Assembly (NCBI RefSeq): GCF_027627575.1
Contig: NZ_CP114065.1
Coordinates: forward strand, 5,952,001-6,016,000
DNA: 64,000 nucleotides
DNA from: Kribbella sp. CA-293567
GTDB lineage: Bacteria > Actinomycetota > Actinomycetes > Propionibacteriales > Kribbellaceae
Reading direction: 5' to 3'
Positions 34,150 to 43,185 of this stretch are shown piece after piece (the stretch's first letter is position 1; each line of letters opens with the position of its first letter). The notes under the pieces were generated by a model. That model did not search any database, was not told the DNA's origin, and saw nothing but the letters and a program-made list of their open reading frames with translations. The position numbers were made by a program, and so were the translations under genes.

Positions 34150-36402
34150 CTACTCGACGGCGAGCGCGGCTTCCGCCGGCCGGCCCCGCGTCGCACGCCA
34201 TGCAGGCAAGAGCATCGCCAGCAAAGTCAGCAACATGGTCAGGCCGACCGTCGTCACGTAGATCCACGGCGATCCGACAGGGAGAAGAGTGTCGAGCCGC
34301 TTGAGACTGACGGGCACCAAGATCGCTACAGCCGCAGCAGTGCCCAGGACCACGCCGCTGAGAGCCACGATCACGCCCTCCAGCCCCACCATCTGCATCA
34401 CCTGGCGACGGGTGGAGCCCGCGAGCCGCTGCAGGCCGAACTCCCGCCGTCGGGCTGTCATGCTCGACGCCAGGGTGTTGATCACCGTGATGGCCGAGTA
34501 CCCGGCGATCATCACCACCATGATGTAGATCGCGAAGTTCGCGGTCCTCTTCTGCTCGTCGAACTCGCCGAGCAGAACGTCGCGGTCGCTGACAGCAAAG
34601 CCGTCCCGGGCAGAAGCCCAGTCGGTCAGCTCGGTCTTCACCCGCGCCGGGTCGGTGTCCTCGTCGAACGAGACGAGCATTCGGGTCGCGGCGCCCGCAG
34701 TGGTGTGGGCAGCGAGGGTGTCCGCGGGCAGCAACAGCGTGTCGTAGCCGTCGGGAGCGGAGAACAACGCCGCCACCTGGACGTCGAGAGCCGTGTTGTC
34801 TCCCATCCTGAGGGTGATCGCGTCGCCGAGGCCGACGCCCAGCTTCCGGGCATGCTGTTCGTCGATCGCGATGGTGTCGTCCCGCAGGTCCGCGAACGAG
34901 CCCGCCGTGATCTTCACGGGTGTGGTGGCCTCAGCGCCTACGGGCGACACGCCCTGCAGGTTCCACCCTTCGTTCAACGGCGAGCTGTCTTTCGGATTCT
35001 CGATGAACCCCAAGCTGTCGAGGTACTCCGAGGCGCCGGCGACACCGGGCAGGTTGTTGACCTGTTCGACCACGCCTGGGTCGAATCCCGCCTCGGTGGT
35101 CAGCACGGCGTCCGCCACCAGGTTCTCCGCGAAAGTCCGTCGGTCCGCCTCGTCACTGGTCGTCTGCAAGTACAGCAACCCGGTCGACACCGCGGTCAGC
35201 AGGATGACCGGGCCCATCACGGCTGCCAGGCGGCCGCTTCGGCCCCTGGCGTTGAGGACGGCGAGCTGGCCGGTCACCCCGCCGATCGCACGGACAGGCC
35301 ACTGCCAGACGAAGGTGGTGATCTTGGTCAGGACCGGAGCCAGCAGGGCTGCTCCGATGGCGAGCAGAATCACGGCCGGCGCGCCAGTCGCGGGAGTGAG
35401 CGGCCCGCTCATCACGGCGATGGTGACGATGGTCAGTGCGAGGCCGCCGCCGAGCACGACGAGCGCGAGCAGTAGGCGTCCGCCACCGATCAGTCTGCCG
35501 TCAACGGAGACCTCCGCCAGCGCTTGCGTCGGCTTGATGCGAGATACCCGCCGCCCCGCGGCCAACGCTCCGGCCAGAGCGGCGACGACCGCTACCGCTA
35601 TGGCGGCCGCTGTGGGAACCCACCCCTGGTGGAAGACGACACCCTCAGCGGCGATACCGCGATCGACCAGCAGATCGAACATGAACCGGCCGAGGAGCTG
35701 ACCGGGCAGGACTGCCAGTGCGGTGGCGATCAGCGAGAGCATCAGTGTTTCGCGGAAGATGAGCCGGCGCAGCTGGCGAGACGTCGCGCCGATAGCCCGT
35801 AGCAGGGCCAGGTCCCGGTGCCGTTGGGTGATCGACAGGGCCAGCATGGACGACACCCCGAAGATCGAGACCAGGAGCGCGAAGGCGGTGAAGAGCCCGG
35901 CAAGGGCCATCACGGTGACCGCGCTCGACTTGGCCTCGCGCAGCTCCGCCTGCCCCCGTTGATCTCCGACGAGGGTCACCGTCCGGTCGTCCAGTGCAGC
36001 GGCGATCCGCTTCCGCAGCTCGTCCACGTCTGTTCCCGGCGCGGCCACTACCCCGATCGCATCGACCGTCCCGGTCGGCGCCTCGCCCTCGAAGACGTAG
36101 CTCGTGGTGTCTCGCACTCCCGCCAGCGCCGAGAGCCTGGCTTCCAGGCCGGCGTCGACGCGGACGCGCTCGGGGAGGATGGGTGGTTCGTCCGGATCGC
36201 CACCGGAGTCGTGGTACTCCTGGTCACCGGCGACGACGACGTCTGCTGACGCCAGCTCCCGCGGGGCCACCGCCGAGCGGGTCCCGGTCTCGACGAGGCC
36301 ACCAGTGGCCATCATCATGGCCGCCGCGAAGAACATGGCCAGGAAGGCGGCAGCGAACATCCCCGCCCGGAAGCGCAGGGTGCGGAGCGCGAGCTGCATC
36401 AT
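34150..36402 (-). CDS. ABC transporter permease with two FtsX-like domains (MacB/LolC-type)
   Basis: 750 residues. An N-terminal helix (FRAGMFAAAFLAMFFAAAMMMATGG) leads to an exported region, then an FtsX domain with SITQRHRDLALLRAIGATSRQLRRLIFRETLMLSLIA (about 270-310). The middle helices are followed by a second exported region and a second FtsX domain with SSMTARRREFGLQRLAGSTRRQVMQMVGLEG near the C-terminus. This duplicated form is typical of actinobacterial exporters that respond to antimicrobial peptides or extrude lipids. ATG 36402 overlaps the ATPase stop. Confidence 0.9.
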   Translation of the reverse strand: MMQLALRTLRFRAGMFAAAFLAMFFAAAMMMATGGLVETGTRSAVAPRELASADVVVAGDQEYHDSGGDPDEPPILPERVRVDAGLEARLSALAGVRDTTSYVFEGEAPTGTVDAIGVVAAPGTDVDELRKRIAAALDDRTVTLVGDQRGQAELREAKSSAVTVMALAGLFTAFALLVSIFGVSSMLALSITQRHRDLALLRAIGATSRQLRRLIFRETLMLSLIATALAVLPGQLLGRFMFDLLVDRGIAAEGVVFHQGWVPTAAAIAVAVVAALAGALAAGRRVSRIKPTQALAEVSVDGRLIGGGRLLLALVVLGGGLALTIVTIAVMSGPLTPATGAPAVILLAIGAALLAPVLTKITTFVWQWPVRAIGGVTGQLAVLNARGRSGRLAAVMGPVILLTAVSTGLLYLQTTSDEADRRTFAENLVADAVLTTEAGFDPGVVEQVNNLPGVAGASEYLDSLGFIENPKDSSPLNEGWNLQGVSPVGAEATTPVKITAGSFADLRDDTIAIDEQHARKLGVGLGDAITLRMGDNTALDVQVAALFSAPDGYDTLLLPADTLAAHTTAGAATRMLVSFDEDTDPARVKTELTDWASARDGFAVSDRDVLLGEFDEQKRTANFAIYIMVVMIAGYSAITVINTLASSMTARRREFGLQRLAGSTRRQVMQMVGLEGVIVALSGVVLGTAAAVAILVPVSLKRLDTLLPVGSPWIYVTTVGLTMLLTLLAMLLPAWRATRGRPAEAALAVE

Positions 36403-37202
36403 CGACGCTCCCCTCCCCGGGTCTTTTCCAGGCGCGGCAGCGGCAGCGGCCGCTCGTCGGCGAAGGCGCCCAGGTGGGTCATGCGCTCGGCGACGGACTC
36501 GGCGGTCGGCGAGTCGAGTGCCCCCGCCAGCCGGCCATCGGCGAGGAACAGGACGCGATCGGCGTACGACGCCGCGACCGGGTCGTGAGTCACCATCACG
36601 ATCGTCTGGTGGGCCGTCTGCGCCGAGTGCCGCAGCAGAGAAAGGATGTCCTGCGCCGTTCTGGTGTCCAGCGCCCCGGTCGGTTCGTCGGCGAAGAGGA
36701 CGGCGGGTTCGCTGATCAGCGCTCGAGCGATCGCGACCCGCTGCTGCTGACCGCCGGACAGTTCCGACGGACGGTGGTGGCTGCGCTGAGCCAGACCGAC
36801 CTGATCCAGCACGGCCGACACCCTGCTCCGGGACGGCGGTCGCCCGGCGAGCCGGAGCGGCAGGGTGACGTTCTGACGGACCGTCAGCACCGGCAGCAGG
36901 TTGAACGACTGGAAGACGAACCCGATCCGGTCGCGCCGCAGCTTCGTCAGCTCGGTCTCGTCCAGCTCGCTGATCTCCTGCCCCTCCAGCAGGACCGACC
37001 CTGACGTCGGCTGATCGAGTCCTGCCGCGCACTGCATCAAAGTGCTCTTGCCGGACCCCGACGGGCCCATGATCGCGGTGAAGGTGCCCCGCCGGAACTG
37101 CGTCGTCACACCATCGAGGGCGACCACCTCGTTGTCCCGTTTGCCGTAGACCTTGCGCACGTTCGTCAGCCCGACCGCATCCATGGCGTCGCCTGTGTTC
37201 AT
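36399..37202 (-). CDS. ABC transporter ATP-binding protein (LolD/MacB type)
   Basis: 267 residues. Walker A GPSGSGKST (46-54), the Q-loop FVFQSFNLLP, signature LSGGQQQR, Walker B VLFADEPTGALD and the switch His in VMVTHDP are complete. It powers the FtsX-type permease downstream (4-base overlap). Divergent from a two-component system, so export is probably induced by a cell-surface signal sensed by the kinase. ATG 37202 is preceded by AAGGAC. Confidence 0.93.
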   Translation of the reverse strand: MNTGDAMDAVGLTNVRKVYGKRDNEVVALDGVTTQFRRGTFTAIMGPSGSGKSTLMQCAAGLDQPTSGSVLLEGQEISELDETELTKLRRDRIGFVFQSFNLLPVLTVRQNVTLPLRLAGRPPSRSRVSAVLDQVGLAQRSHHRPSELSGGQQQRVAIARALISEPAVLFADEPTGALDTRTAQDILSLLRHSAQTAHQTIVMVTHDPVAASYADRVLFLADGRLAGALDSPTAESVAERMTHLGAFADERPLPLPRLEKTRGGERR

Positions 37203-37224
37203 CAGAGATGTCCTTGCGATTGCT

Positions 37225-37242
37225 GTCCGGCCCGTGCCGGAC
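37225..37242 (-). repeat. Inverted repeat in the ABC-operon leader
   Basis: GTCCGGC (37225-37231) and GCCGGAC (37236-37242) are perfect 7-base arms around CCGT, about 23 bases upstream of the ATPase start. It may be an mRNA hairpin or a protein-binding site. Confidence 0.4.
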
Positions 37243-37360
37243 GGTTCTCACCAACCCTGTCGCCGAAACGCTTCGTACACATCGTTCGTCGACACCAACC
37301 TCGTGCTGGTGCCATCGGACCAGCGCCGGCCGCAGCTGGTGCAGATGCACTACGCACTAC

Positions 37361-37392
37361 GCCCTCGGCCGAGGGCTGCTATGCCCTACCCT
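37361..37392 (+). promoter_or_regulatory. Kinase-gene promoter with 16-base palindrome
   Basis: GCCCTCGG-CCGAGGGC (37361-37376) is a perfect palindrome, preceded by two tandem copies of ACTACGC near 37349-37362. TACCCT (37387-37392) is the -10, 6 bases before ATG 37399. The palindrome covers the -35 position. It is a candidate binding site for the response regulator encoded downstream. Confidence 0.5.
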
Positions 37393-37398
37393 GAAGAG

Positions 37399-38601
37399 AT
37401 GCTGCCGTGGCTGAACATCAAGGGCGGCGCCATCGTCACCGCGGCATTTGTGCTGTGCCTGCTGGGCAGCGTGCTGCAGGTCGACGACACGTTGGCACCG
37501 CCGTCCGCAGCGGCTTACTTGCTGGCGGCAACGTCGTCGGCGGTGACGCTCGCGCGCAACCGGGCGCCGGTCGCCACCCTGGCGGCCACGACCGCGTTCG
37601 GCATGCTCGTCGCGCCGCTCGGACTGCTGCCGACTCCACTCACCATGGCCCCCGCGGTCATCAGCGCCTACACGCTGGCGATGCGCACCGAGCGGCGTAC
37701 CGCCGTCGTGGCCCTCTTCACGTCGTCGGCGCTGCTCGTCGTCTCGACACTGTTCTTCGAGGACGACCTCTCCTTGAAGGACACGAGCAGGTTGGTGACC
37801 GTGGCTGCCGCGCCACTCGTGGCGGCCATGCTCGGGCGTTTGGCGAAGCACCGGCAGGCCCATCTGGCGTACGTCGAGGAGCGGGCACTGCGAGCCGAGA
37901 TCAGCCGGGACAGCGAAGCACGCCGCAAGGTCGCCGAGGAACGAATTCGCATCGCGCGCGAACTGCACGATCTGGTCGCCCACCAGATCACACTGGCGAA
38001 CGCCCAGGCGAACGTGGCAGCGCGCCTCTTCACCACGAAGCCGGACAAGGCCCGTACCAGCCTGGACGAAGTAGTCGAGACCACGCGCCACGCCCTCGGC
38101 GAACTGCGAGCCACCGTCGGGCTCCTGCGTCAGCACGACGACTCGTCTGCGCCACGTGAGCCGGCGCCCGGGCTCGCATTCGTACCGACGCTCCTGGAGT
38201 CCTTCCGCCTGGCGGGGCTGGAAGTGTCGGTGCACCACGACGGCACTGCCACACCGCTGCCGCCGGCAGTGGATCTCACCGCCTACCGCGTCATCCAAGA
38301 GGCTCTCACCAACGTGACGAAGCACGCGAAAGCTCGTAGCGCCGACGTCCGCCTCACTTGGGACAATGAGTGGGTCGGCATCGACATCATCGACGACGGC
38401 GCCAGTTCTCACCCGCCGCTGGAGCACTCGCCCGGCTACGGTCTGATCGGGTTGCGCGAACGCACCACCGCCGTCGGCGGCACCCTCACAGCGGGCCCTC
38501 GACCCGAAGGGGGCTTCATCGTCACCGCCCAACTACCTCTGCCCGTCACCGAGTCCACAGCACGAACGACCGGCGGCGCACCTGACCGGGAGGACCGATG
38601 A
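37399..38601 (+). CDS. Sensor histidine kinase (HisKA_3 / NarX-LiaS type)
   Basis: 400 residues. Six or so helices fill residues 5-140 with very short loops, so it may sense a signal in the membrane. The dimerisation and phosphoacceptor motif is ERIRIARELHDLVAHQITLANAQANVAARLF (His about 189). The ATPase part has VIQEALTNVTKHAKA (N box), DIIDDGASS (degenerate G1 box) and GYGLIGLRERTTAVGGTL (G2). The leaderless ATG 37399 is favoured over ATG 37381 because TACCCT sits between them. Its stop overlaps the regulator gene by 4 bases. Confidence 0.9.
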   Translation: MLPWLNIKGGAIVTAAFVLCLLGSVLQVDDTLAPPSAAAYLLAATSSAVTLARNRAPVATLAATTAFGMLVAPLGLLPTPLTMAPAVISAYTLAMRTERRTAVVALFTSSALLVVSTLFFEDDLSLKDTSRLVTVAAAPLVAAMLGRLAKHRQAHLAYVEERALRAEISRDSEARRKVAEERIRIARELHDLVAHQITLANAQANVAARLFTTKPDKARTSLDEVVETTRHALGELRATVGLLRQHDDSSAPREPAPGLAFVPTLLESFRLAGLEVSVHHDGTATPLPPAVDLTAYRVIQEALTNVTKHAKARSADVRLTWDNEWVGIDIIDDGASSHPPLEHSPGYGLIGLRERTTAVGGTLTAGPRPEGGFIVTAQLPLPVTESTARTTGGAPDREDR

Positions 38602-39335
38602 CCCGAGACGTGGCCGACCACGGACAGCACGACGACCGAGAGGCCGAACGCCCGCTGCGAGTGGTCCTCGCCGACGACCAGGCCTTGCTGCGGGATGCCT
38701 TCCGTACTCTGCTGGACAGCACCGACGACATCACCGTCGTCGGTGAGGCAGGCGATGGCGAAGAGGCCGTGGAGCTGACCCGCCGCACGCACCCGGACGT
38801 GGTTGTCATGGACATCCAGATGCCCGGCATGGACGGACTCACCGCCACCTCGCAGATCTGCGCCGACCCGGACCTGCGCGCCAGCCGCGTGCTGATCCTC
38901 ACCACCTACGAGACCGACGAGTACGTCGCACAAGCTCTGCGGGCGGGGGCGAGCGGATTCATCGGCAAGGGAATCGACGCTGACGGACTGATCGACGCGG
39001 TCCGCACGATCGCCGACGGCGACGCCCTCCTGTCCCCGGCCGCCACCCGATCGCTGGTCACCCGTTTCCTCGCCACCCCCGTCGACACCGCGCCGCGCGA
39101 CGTCGAGCGGCTAGTCGCGCTCACCCCCCGCGAACGCGAGATGGTCGCTCTCGTAGCGACGGGACTGTCGAACCTCGAGATCGCCGACCGGATGTACGTC
39201 AGCCCTTTCACCGTCCGCGCCCACGTGCAGCGTGCCATGACGAAACTGGAGGCACGGGACCGCGCGCAACTCGTCGCCATCGCCTACCAAACCGGCCTGG
39301 CGCGCGGCCTCGCCGGAGACCCGGACCCCGGATAG
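38598..39335 (+). CDS. LuxR/NarL-type response regulator
   Basis: 245 residues. The receiver domain has the acidic pair in VLADDQALLRDA, the phosphoacceptor Asp72 in VVMDIQMPGMDG, the Thr in ILTTYE and Lys in GFIGKG. The C-terminal LuxR helix-turn-helix is LTPREREMVALVATGLSNLEIADRMYVSPFTVRAHVQRAMTKLEARDR. It pairs with the kinase (4-base overlap) and likely controls the divergent FtsX-type ABC exporter. Confidence 0.92.
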   Translation: MTRDVADHGQHDDREAERPLRVVLADDQALLRDAFRTLLDSTDDITVVGEAGDGEEAVELTRRTHPDVVVMDIQMPGMDGLTATSQICADPDLRASRVLILTTYETDEYVAQALRAGASGFIGKGIDADGLIDAVRTIADGDALLSPAATRSLVTRFLATPVDTAPRDVERLVALTPREREMVALVATGLSNLEIADRMYVSPFTVRAHVQRAMTKLEARDRAQLVAIAYQTGLARGLAGDPDPG

Positions 39336-39355
39336 GTCTTCGATCCAACGTGACA

Positions 39356-39390
39356 AGGCCTCCTGGCCACCGAACTGGTGGCCAGGAGGC
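39356..39390. terminator. Strong bidirectional terminator hairpin
   Basis: GGCCTCCTGGCCACC (39356-39370) and GGTGGCCAGGAGGCC (39376-39390) are a perfect 15-base stem with a 5-base loop. It separates the convergent response regulator and M4 protease genes. Confidence 0.8.
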
Positions 39391-39403
39391 CCTGGTCAGA
39401 GAC

Positions 39404-41710
39404 TCAGCTCAGGTTCAGCCCTGTGTCGTCGATGACGAACGAGGTCTGCAGCGAGCTGTCCTCAGTGCCGGTGAAGGTGATGGTGGACGTCGTGCCCGCG
39501 AGGGACGAGACGTTGAGGGACCGCAGCTGGTAGCCGGCGGCCTTGTTCAGGTTCGAGTACGTCGCCAGCGTGGTCGCGCCTGCCTTGACCGTCAGCTTGT
39601 CGTACTGGACCGTGGCGGTGGTTTCGGCCGAGTCGATGTGCAGCCAGAACGACAGGGTCGCGGTGCACCCGGCCGGGATGGTGATGGTCTGGCTCAGGTT
39701 GTCGGTGTGGGTCGAGCCGTAGCCGGCCAGCCAGGCCTTCCAGGTGCCGGTGCGGGGTACCTGGCCGGACTGGTTGGTGACGACTCCGGAGCTGGCCGTC
39801 CAGGGAGTCGCCGTACCGGACTCGAAGCCCGGGTTGCCGAACAGTTGCCCCGAGCAACCTCCGCCACCACCGGTCACGGTGATGGTGAAGGACGTGCTGC
39901 CCGAGCCGCCGGCGGTCGCAGTGGCCGTAGCGGTGACGTTGAAGGTGCCCGCGGCGGTCGGCGTACCGGAGACGGTGCCGGTGGAGGCGCCGATCGTGAC
40001 GCCGCCCGGCAGGCCCGAGGCCGACCAGGTGTACGGCGCGGTGCCGCCCGAGGCGCTCAGCGTGAACGAGGCAATCGCCGTACCGACGACGCCGGTCTTG
40101 TTGCCCGGGTTGCCGACGGTGACGCTGCCGCCCGCCGTACAGGTCGGGTCAGCTGCTTGGGCCGGAACGCTGACCGCGTCCCACGCGGCCTTGACGGTGT
40201 TGAACTCGGCGCAGCTACCCGGGTAGAGGTTCTTGGCCGCGGTCAGGGTCCAGGTGCGGTACTTCAGGTACGAGCTGGTGCTCGTCTTCATCAGCATCGC
40301 GTTGTACATGATCTTCATGGCCTTCTGGATGCCGATACCGGTCACCGTCGAACTGTTGCAGGTCGGGCTCGCCGGCGAACCGTTGCTGCCCTGGGACAGC
40401 AGGTAGAACCAGTGGTTACCGGGTCCGGCCGCCGCGTGCACACCCATGCCGGGGATCGCGCTCGAGTAGCAGTTCGGGTGGCCGACCGCCGACGGGTTGT
40501 ACATGTTCCGGATCGGGCCGCTACCGACCAGGTTCACCTCTTCACCGATCAGGAAGTCCGGCGGGTCGTACGCCGACGCCTGGTTGCTGTAGTACTCCGT
40601 GGCCGTGCCGAGCGTGTCCGCGACGAACTCCTGCGTGCCGGCCTTGGAGATGCCACCCGGCGTACGGTCGTCGATGCCGTGACCCATCTCGTGGCCCACC
40701 ACATCGAGCGAGCTGATCCAGGCACCGGCCGTGTTCTTGCCGATCTGCACCTGGGTGCCGTCGTAGTACGCGTTCTGGTCGTTCAGGCCGACCCGGATCG
40801 GCCAGGCGCCGCCGTTGCCGTCCATACCGTTGCGGCCGAGCCACTCGGCCAGCATCTTCTTCTGGGTCTGCGCCGCGAAGAGCGCGTCGACGCAGCCGGT
40901 CTCCCGGCTGGTCCCGTTGCCGTTGCCCCAGTTGTCGTCCGGCCCGGTGAACGTCTGGTTGTTCGCCGAGTCCTGGCAGGACAGGTTGGTGGTGACCGGG
41001 TCTTTCATCGAGAAGGTGCTACCTGACTGAGTGGTGGCCAGGGTGAGAGGGCTGGGACCGCTGAAGTACGCCGTACCGCTGCCGGCCAGCACGTGCTCCT
41101 GGGTACCGAGCACCTTGCCGGTGGACGCATCGACGTACACGGACAGGCTCGACGGCTTCTTGCCGTCCGTGCCGCTGACACGGGACTGCCACGCCAGCCG
41201 TGGGATGCTGCCGAGCGCGTACACGGCGAGCGTCGGCTGGGTGCTGGAGGTGACGTTCTTGACCTGTTTGGTGGCGACTGCCTTGGCGGCCGCGGCAGTG
41301 ACGCCGGCCTTCATGGCCAGCTCGGGGATCGCCGCGGTCTGCGCGACCGAGGTGGCCTTCACTGCGCCGGTCGCATCGGTGACGACGACGAAGTCGCCGC
41401 CGATGACCGGCAGGCCCTTGAAGGTCCGCTCGTACGGCACGTACTGCAAGCCGGACGGTTCGGAGATGACGGGCTTGGCGACGAAGCTGTCGCCCTTGCC
41501 TGCATGGAGGGCAGCCGGACGGGCGTCGACCAGCGACGACGCCGACCGGGCCGCGAACGTCTTGGCCTCAGCCGGCGTGGGCCGCGGCGGTGGTGCCGCA
41601 CTCGGTCCGGCGCTGGAGGCCGTGGTTCCCAGCCCGGCAGCGGCGGCTACCGTGAGGCTGGCGATCGCGAGAACGGTGACGGACTTACGGGGACGCTGAA
41701 ACAAGACCAT
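39404..41710 (-). CDS. Secreted M4 (thermolysin-type) metalloprotease with Ig-like and C-terminal binding domains
   Basis: 768 residues. A signal peptide (KSVTVLAIASLTVAAAAGLGTTASSA) precedes a FTP-type propeptide (YERTFKGLPVIGGDFVVVTD). The catalytic zinc site is VVGHEMGHGID (about 340), with the third ligand Glu in GTQEFVADTLG about 20 residues on. After the protease come a cadherin-like/He_PIG Ig repeat (FTLSASGGTAPYTWSASGLPGGVTI, about 540-620) and a C-terminal beta-sandwich (NPGFESGTATPWTASSG to the end) like those binding surfaces or carbohydrate. ATG 41710 follows GAAGGGA. Confidence 0.93.
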   Translation of the reverse strand: MVLFQRPRKSVTVLAIASLTVAAAAGLGTTASSAGPSAAPPPRPTPAEAKTFAARSASSLVDARPAALHAGKGDSFVAKPVISEPSGLQYVPYERTFKGLPVIGGDFVVVTDATGAVKATSVAQTAAIPELAMKAGVTAAAAKAVATKQVKNVTSSTQPTLAVYALGSIPRLAWQSRVSGTDGKKPSSLSVYVDASTGKVLGTQEHVLAGSGTAYFSGPSPLTLATTQSGSTFSMKDPVTTNLSCQDSANNQTFTGPDDNWGNGNGTSRETGCVDALFAAQTQKKMLAEWLGRNGMDGNGGAWPIRVGLNDQNAYYDGTQVQIGKNTAGAWISSLDVVGHEMGHGIDDRTPGGISKAGTQEFVADTLGTATEYYSNQASAYDPPDFLIGEEVNLVGSGPIRNMYNPSAVGHPNCYSSAIPGMGVHAAAGPGNHWFYLLSQGSNGSPASPTCNSSTVTGIGIQKAMKIMYNAMLMKTSTSSYLKYRTWTLTAAKNLYPGSCAEFNTVKAAWDAVSVPAQAADPTCTAGGSVTVGNPGNKTGVVGTAIASFTLSASGGTAPYTWSASGLPGGVTIGASTGTVSGTPTAAGTFNVTATATATAGGSGSTSFTITVTGGGGGCSGQLFGNPGFESGTATPWTASSGVVTNQSGQVPRTGTWKAWLAGYGSTHTDNLSQTITIPAGCTATLSFWLHIDSAETTATVQYDKLTVKAGATTLATYSNLNKAAGYQLRSLNVSSLAGTTSTITFTGTEDSSLQTSFVIDDTGLNLS

Positions 41711-41834
41711 CGGTATGGTCCCTTCGCGAAGTGGTGCTGGGCGGGTCGCGCAAACGCCAGGCCTGCAGACGGCAGCACCAACTCCGCCTGGAACGCTCCG
41801 GCTCCCCACCTGACGCCCTGCGATCCTCCCCTCG

Positions 41835-41892
41835 TCCACCCGCCGGGTGGAGCGCGCGGACGGACACTATGCCCACCGAATTTCCCCGGCAA
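41835..41892 (-). promoter_or_regulatory. Promoter and leader hairpin of the M4 protease gene
   Basis: On the reverse strand TTGCCG (41892-41887), a 17-base spacer and TAGTGT (41869-41864) form a good promoter. The leader is about 147 bases and begins with a 7-base hairpin, TCCACCC/GGGTGGA (41835-41851) with a 3-base loop. The rest of the 316-base gap before the tmRNA gene holds no gene. Confidence 0.5.
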
Positions 41893-41980
41893 GACGCGGA
41901 AATGCCGCTGGCACCAACACGCCAAGTGACTGCGTTGTCACCCTCCGGACACCGCTTTCCCCGAGGGTTGCTCCGGACAT

Positions 41981-42014
41981 GACGAAGCCCCGGCCAGCAG
42001 GCCGGGGCTTCGTC
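41981..42014 (-). terminator. Terminator of ssrA
   Basis: GACGAAGCCCCGGCC (41981-41995) and GGCCGGGGCTTCGTC (42000-42014) are a perfect 15-base stem with a 4-base loop, 12 bases past the tmRNA 3' end. Confidence 0.82.
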
Positions 42015-42026
42015 CAACTTTTCAGG

Positions 42027-42402
42027 GGTGGAGGTGGCGGGAATCGAACCCGCGTCCTTCAGTGCCGACTCGAGACTTCTCCGGGCGCAGTCTGTTAGTC
42101 GCTTTTCTCAGCTCCAGCACTCCCACAGACAAGGTTGCTGACGAGCTCAGTCACTGTGAATGTCCCGCGTCAACCCCGTGACCGAGTTGACGAAGCAAGC
42201 TTCCTAGCTGAGGCCAGGAACCGGGTCGGAAGCAACCCCGGGCTGACCGCTTCTTTTAGCTCAGGCCGTCAGGCGGCGAGAGCGAAGCTACTGCGCGGTG
42301 AATTGGCAGTTATTGTTTTCCAGAGATCGTTTACGAGATAACCCTGGATCCTCGGCCCGCTTCCCTCGAAACGTACAGCCAAAGTCGAAACCGTTCACCC
42401 CC
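42027..42402 (-). ncRNA. ssrA: tmRNA (transfer-messenger RNA)
   Basis: The 5' end reads GGGGGTGAACGGTTTCGACT, typical of tmRNA, and pairs through its first 7 bases with CACCTCC at the 3' end. The T-arm is GGGTTCGATTCCC. The tag frame (42307-42269) runs from a GCC resume codon and encodes ANSPRSSFALAA followed by TGA; the ALAA end is the protease signal. After the discriminator A (42029) the genome has CCC, so the final A of CCA is not encoded and must be added. It rescues stalled ribosomes with SmpB, whose gene is nearby. Confidence 0.95.
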
Positions 42403-42459
42403 TGTTGAGTTGTCAAACACCCGCGGCCCGGTAGCACTCTGACTGACCGCAGGTCTCTC

Positions 42460-42465
42460 ACACTA
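42460..42465 (-). promoter_or_regulatory. Candidate -10 box of ssrA
   Basis: TAGTGT on the reverse strand, about 58 bases before the mature 5' end, leaving a ~50-base precursor for RNase P. A TTGACA nine bases before the 5' end is too close to act as a -35. Confidence 0.35.
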
Positions 42466-42501
42466 CCAAGTACAACCAGCCACCCGCACCTCTGATTCCC
42501 G

Positions 42502-43056
42502 CTACTTGATCAGCCGCAGCGTGAACGGGTACCTGAACTCCGAGCCGACCAGCGCCGCCAGGCCGCCGATGCCGGTCAGGACGAACCAGACCAGGCCGAC
42601 CAGCGGGAACAGGAAGCCGGTGAAGCCGTCGGTCACGGCGGCCATCACTCCCAGCAGCCCGAAGAGGCCGAAGGCGCTCAGCTGGAAGTTCAGCGCCTCG
42701 ATCGCGTGCTTGCGGACGACCGGGTTCTGCTTGCCCGCGCCCGCCGCGACCAGCGCCGGGCCGACGAAGAACGTCGGGACGCCGAGCCAGTGCGTGACCA
42801 GGCCCATCCCGCGTCCCTGGGACTGCCGGGCCGGCAGTGGCCGGGTGAAGGCGGCCGGGGCGAAGGTCGGGACCGGGCGCGCGACCAGGCCGTCGAAGGT
42901 GCCGTTGAGCTCGGCGCGGGTCCGGGCCTTCAGCGCCAGTTCCAGCCTGGTGTCGAACTCCAGGCGGTCCAGGCGGCCGTCGGCGTACATTTCTTGGATG
43001 ATCTCGACGGCACGGTCCCGTTGGGCCGGCGTCACCAGCAGGTCTGAAGTGGACAT
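42502..43056 (-). CDS. DUF1707 / 2TM-domain membrane protein
   Basis: 184 residues. Residues 5-58 are the SHOCT-like DUF1707 module (LLVTPAQRDRAVEIIQEMYADGRLDRLEFDTRLELALKARTRAEL). The rest is a four-helix DUF4870-type membrane domain starting NPVVRKHAIEALNFQLSAFGLFGLLG. The function is unknown; such proteins are common in actinomycete envelopes. ATG 43056 begins MSTSDLL; no strong ribosome site is seen. It lies between smpB and ssrA on the same strand. Confidence 0.83.
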   Translation of the reverse strand: MSTSDLLVTPAQRDRAVEIIQEMYADGRLDRLEFDTRLELALKARTRAELNGTFDGLVARPVPTFAPAAFTRPLPARQSQGRGMGLVTHWLGVPTFFVGPALVAAGAGKQNPVVRKHAIEALNFQLSAFGLFGLLGVMAAVTDGFTGFLFPLVGLVWFVLTGIGGLAALVGSEFRYPFTLRLIK

Positions 43057-43185
43057 GCACCCAGCGTGCCCGCCGAAACCCGCTCGCCCCATGGGGTGAG
43101 CCCCGGACCGTCCCCTGACCCGACCCCCGCCGCGACCTCAGCCCCTGCTCGTCCGACCCCAGCCAGGCAGCACCCAGTACGCCGC

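Noticed and set aside
34150-37350. An apparent fusion of the ABC permease with upstream sequence
   Set aside because: The open frame continues in the wrong frame through the ATPase gene; the true permease start is ATG 36402, overlapping the ATPase stop.
37381-37398. ATG 37381 as the start of the kinase
   Set aside because: The likely -10 box TACCCT lies between it and ATG 37399, so a transcript from that box would not contain it.
42403-42420. TTGACA just before the tmRNA 5' end as a -35 box
   Set aside because: It is only 9 bases from the mature end, so there is no room for a -10 box.
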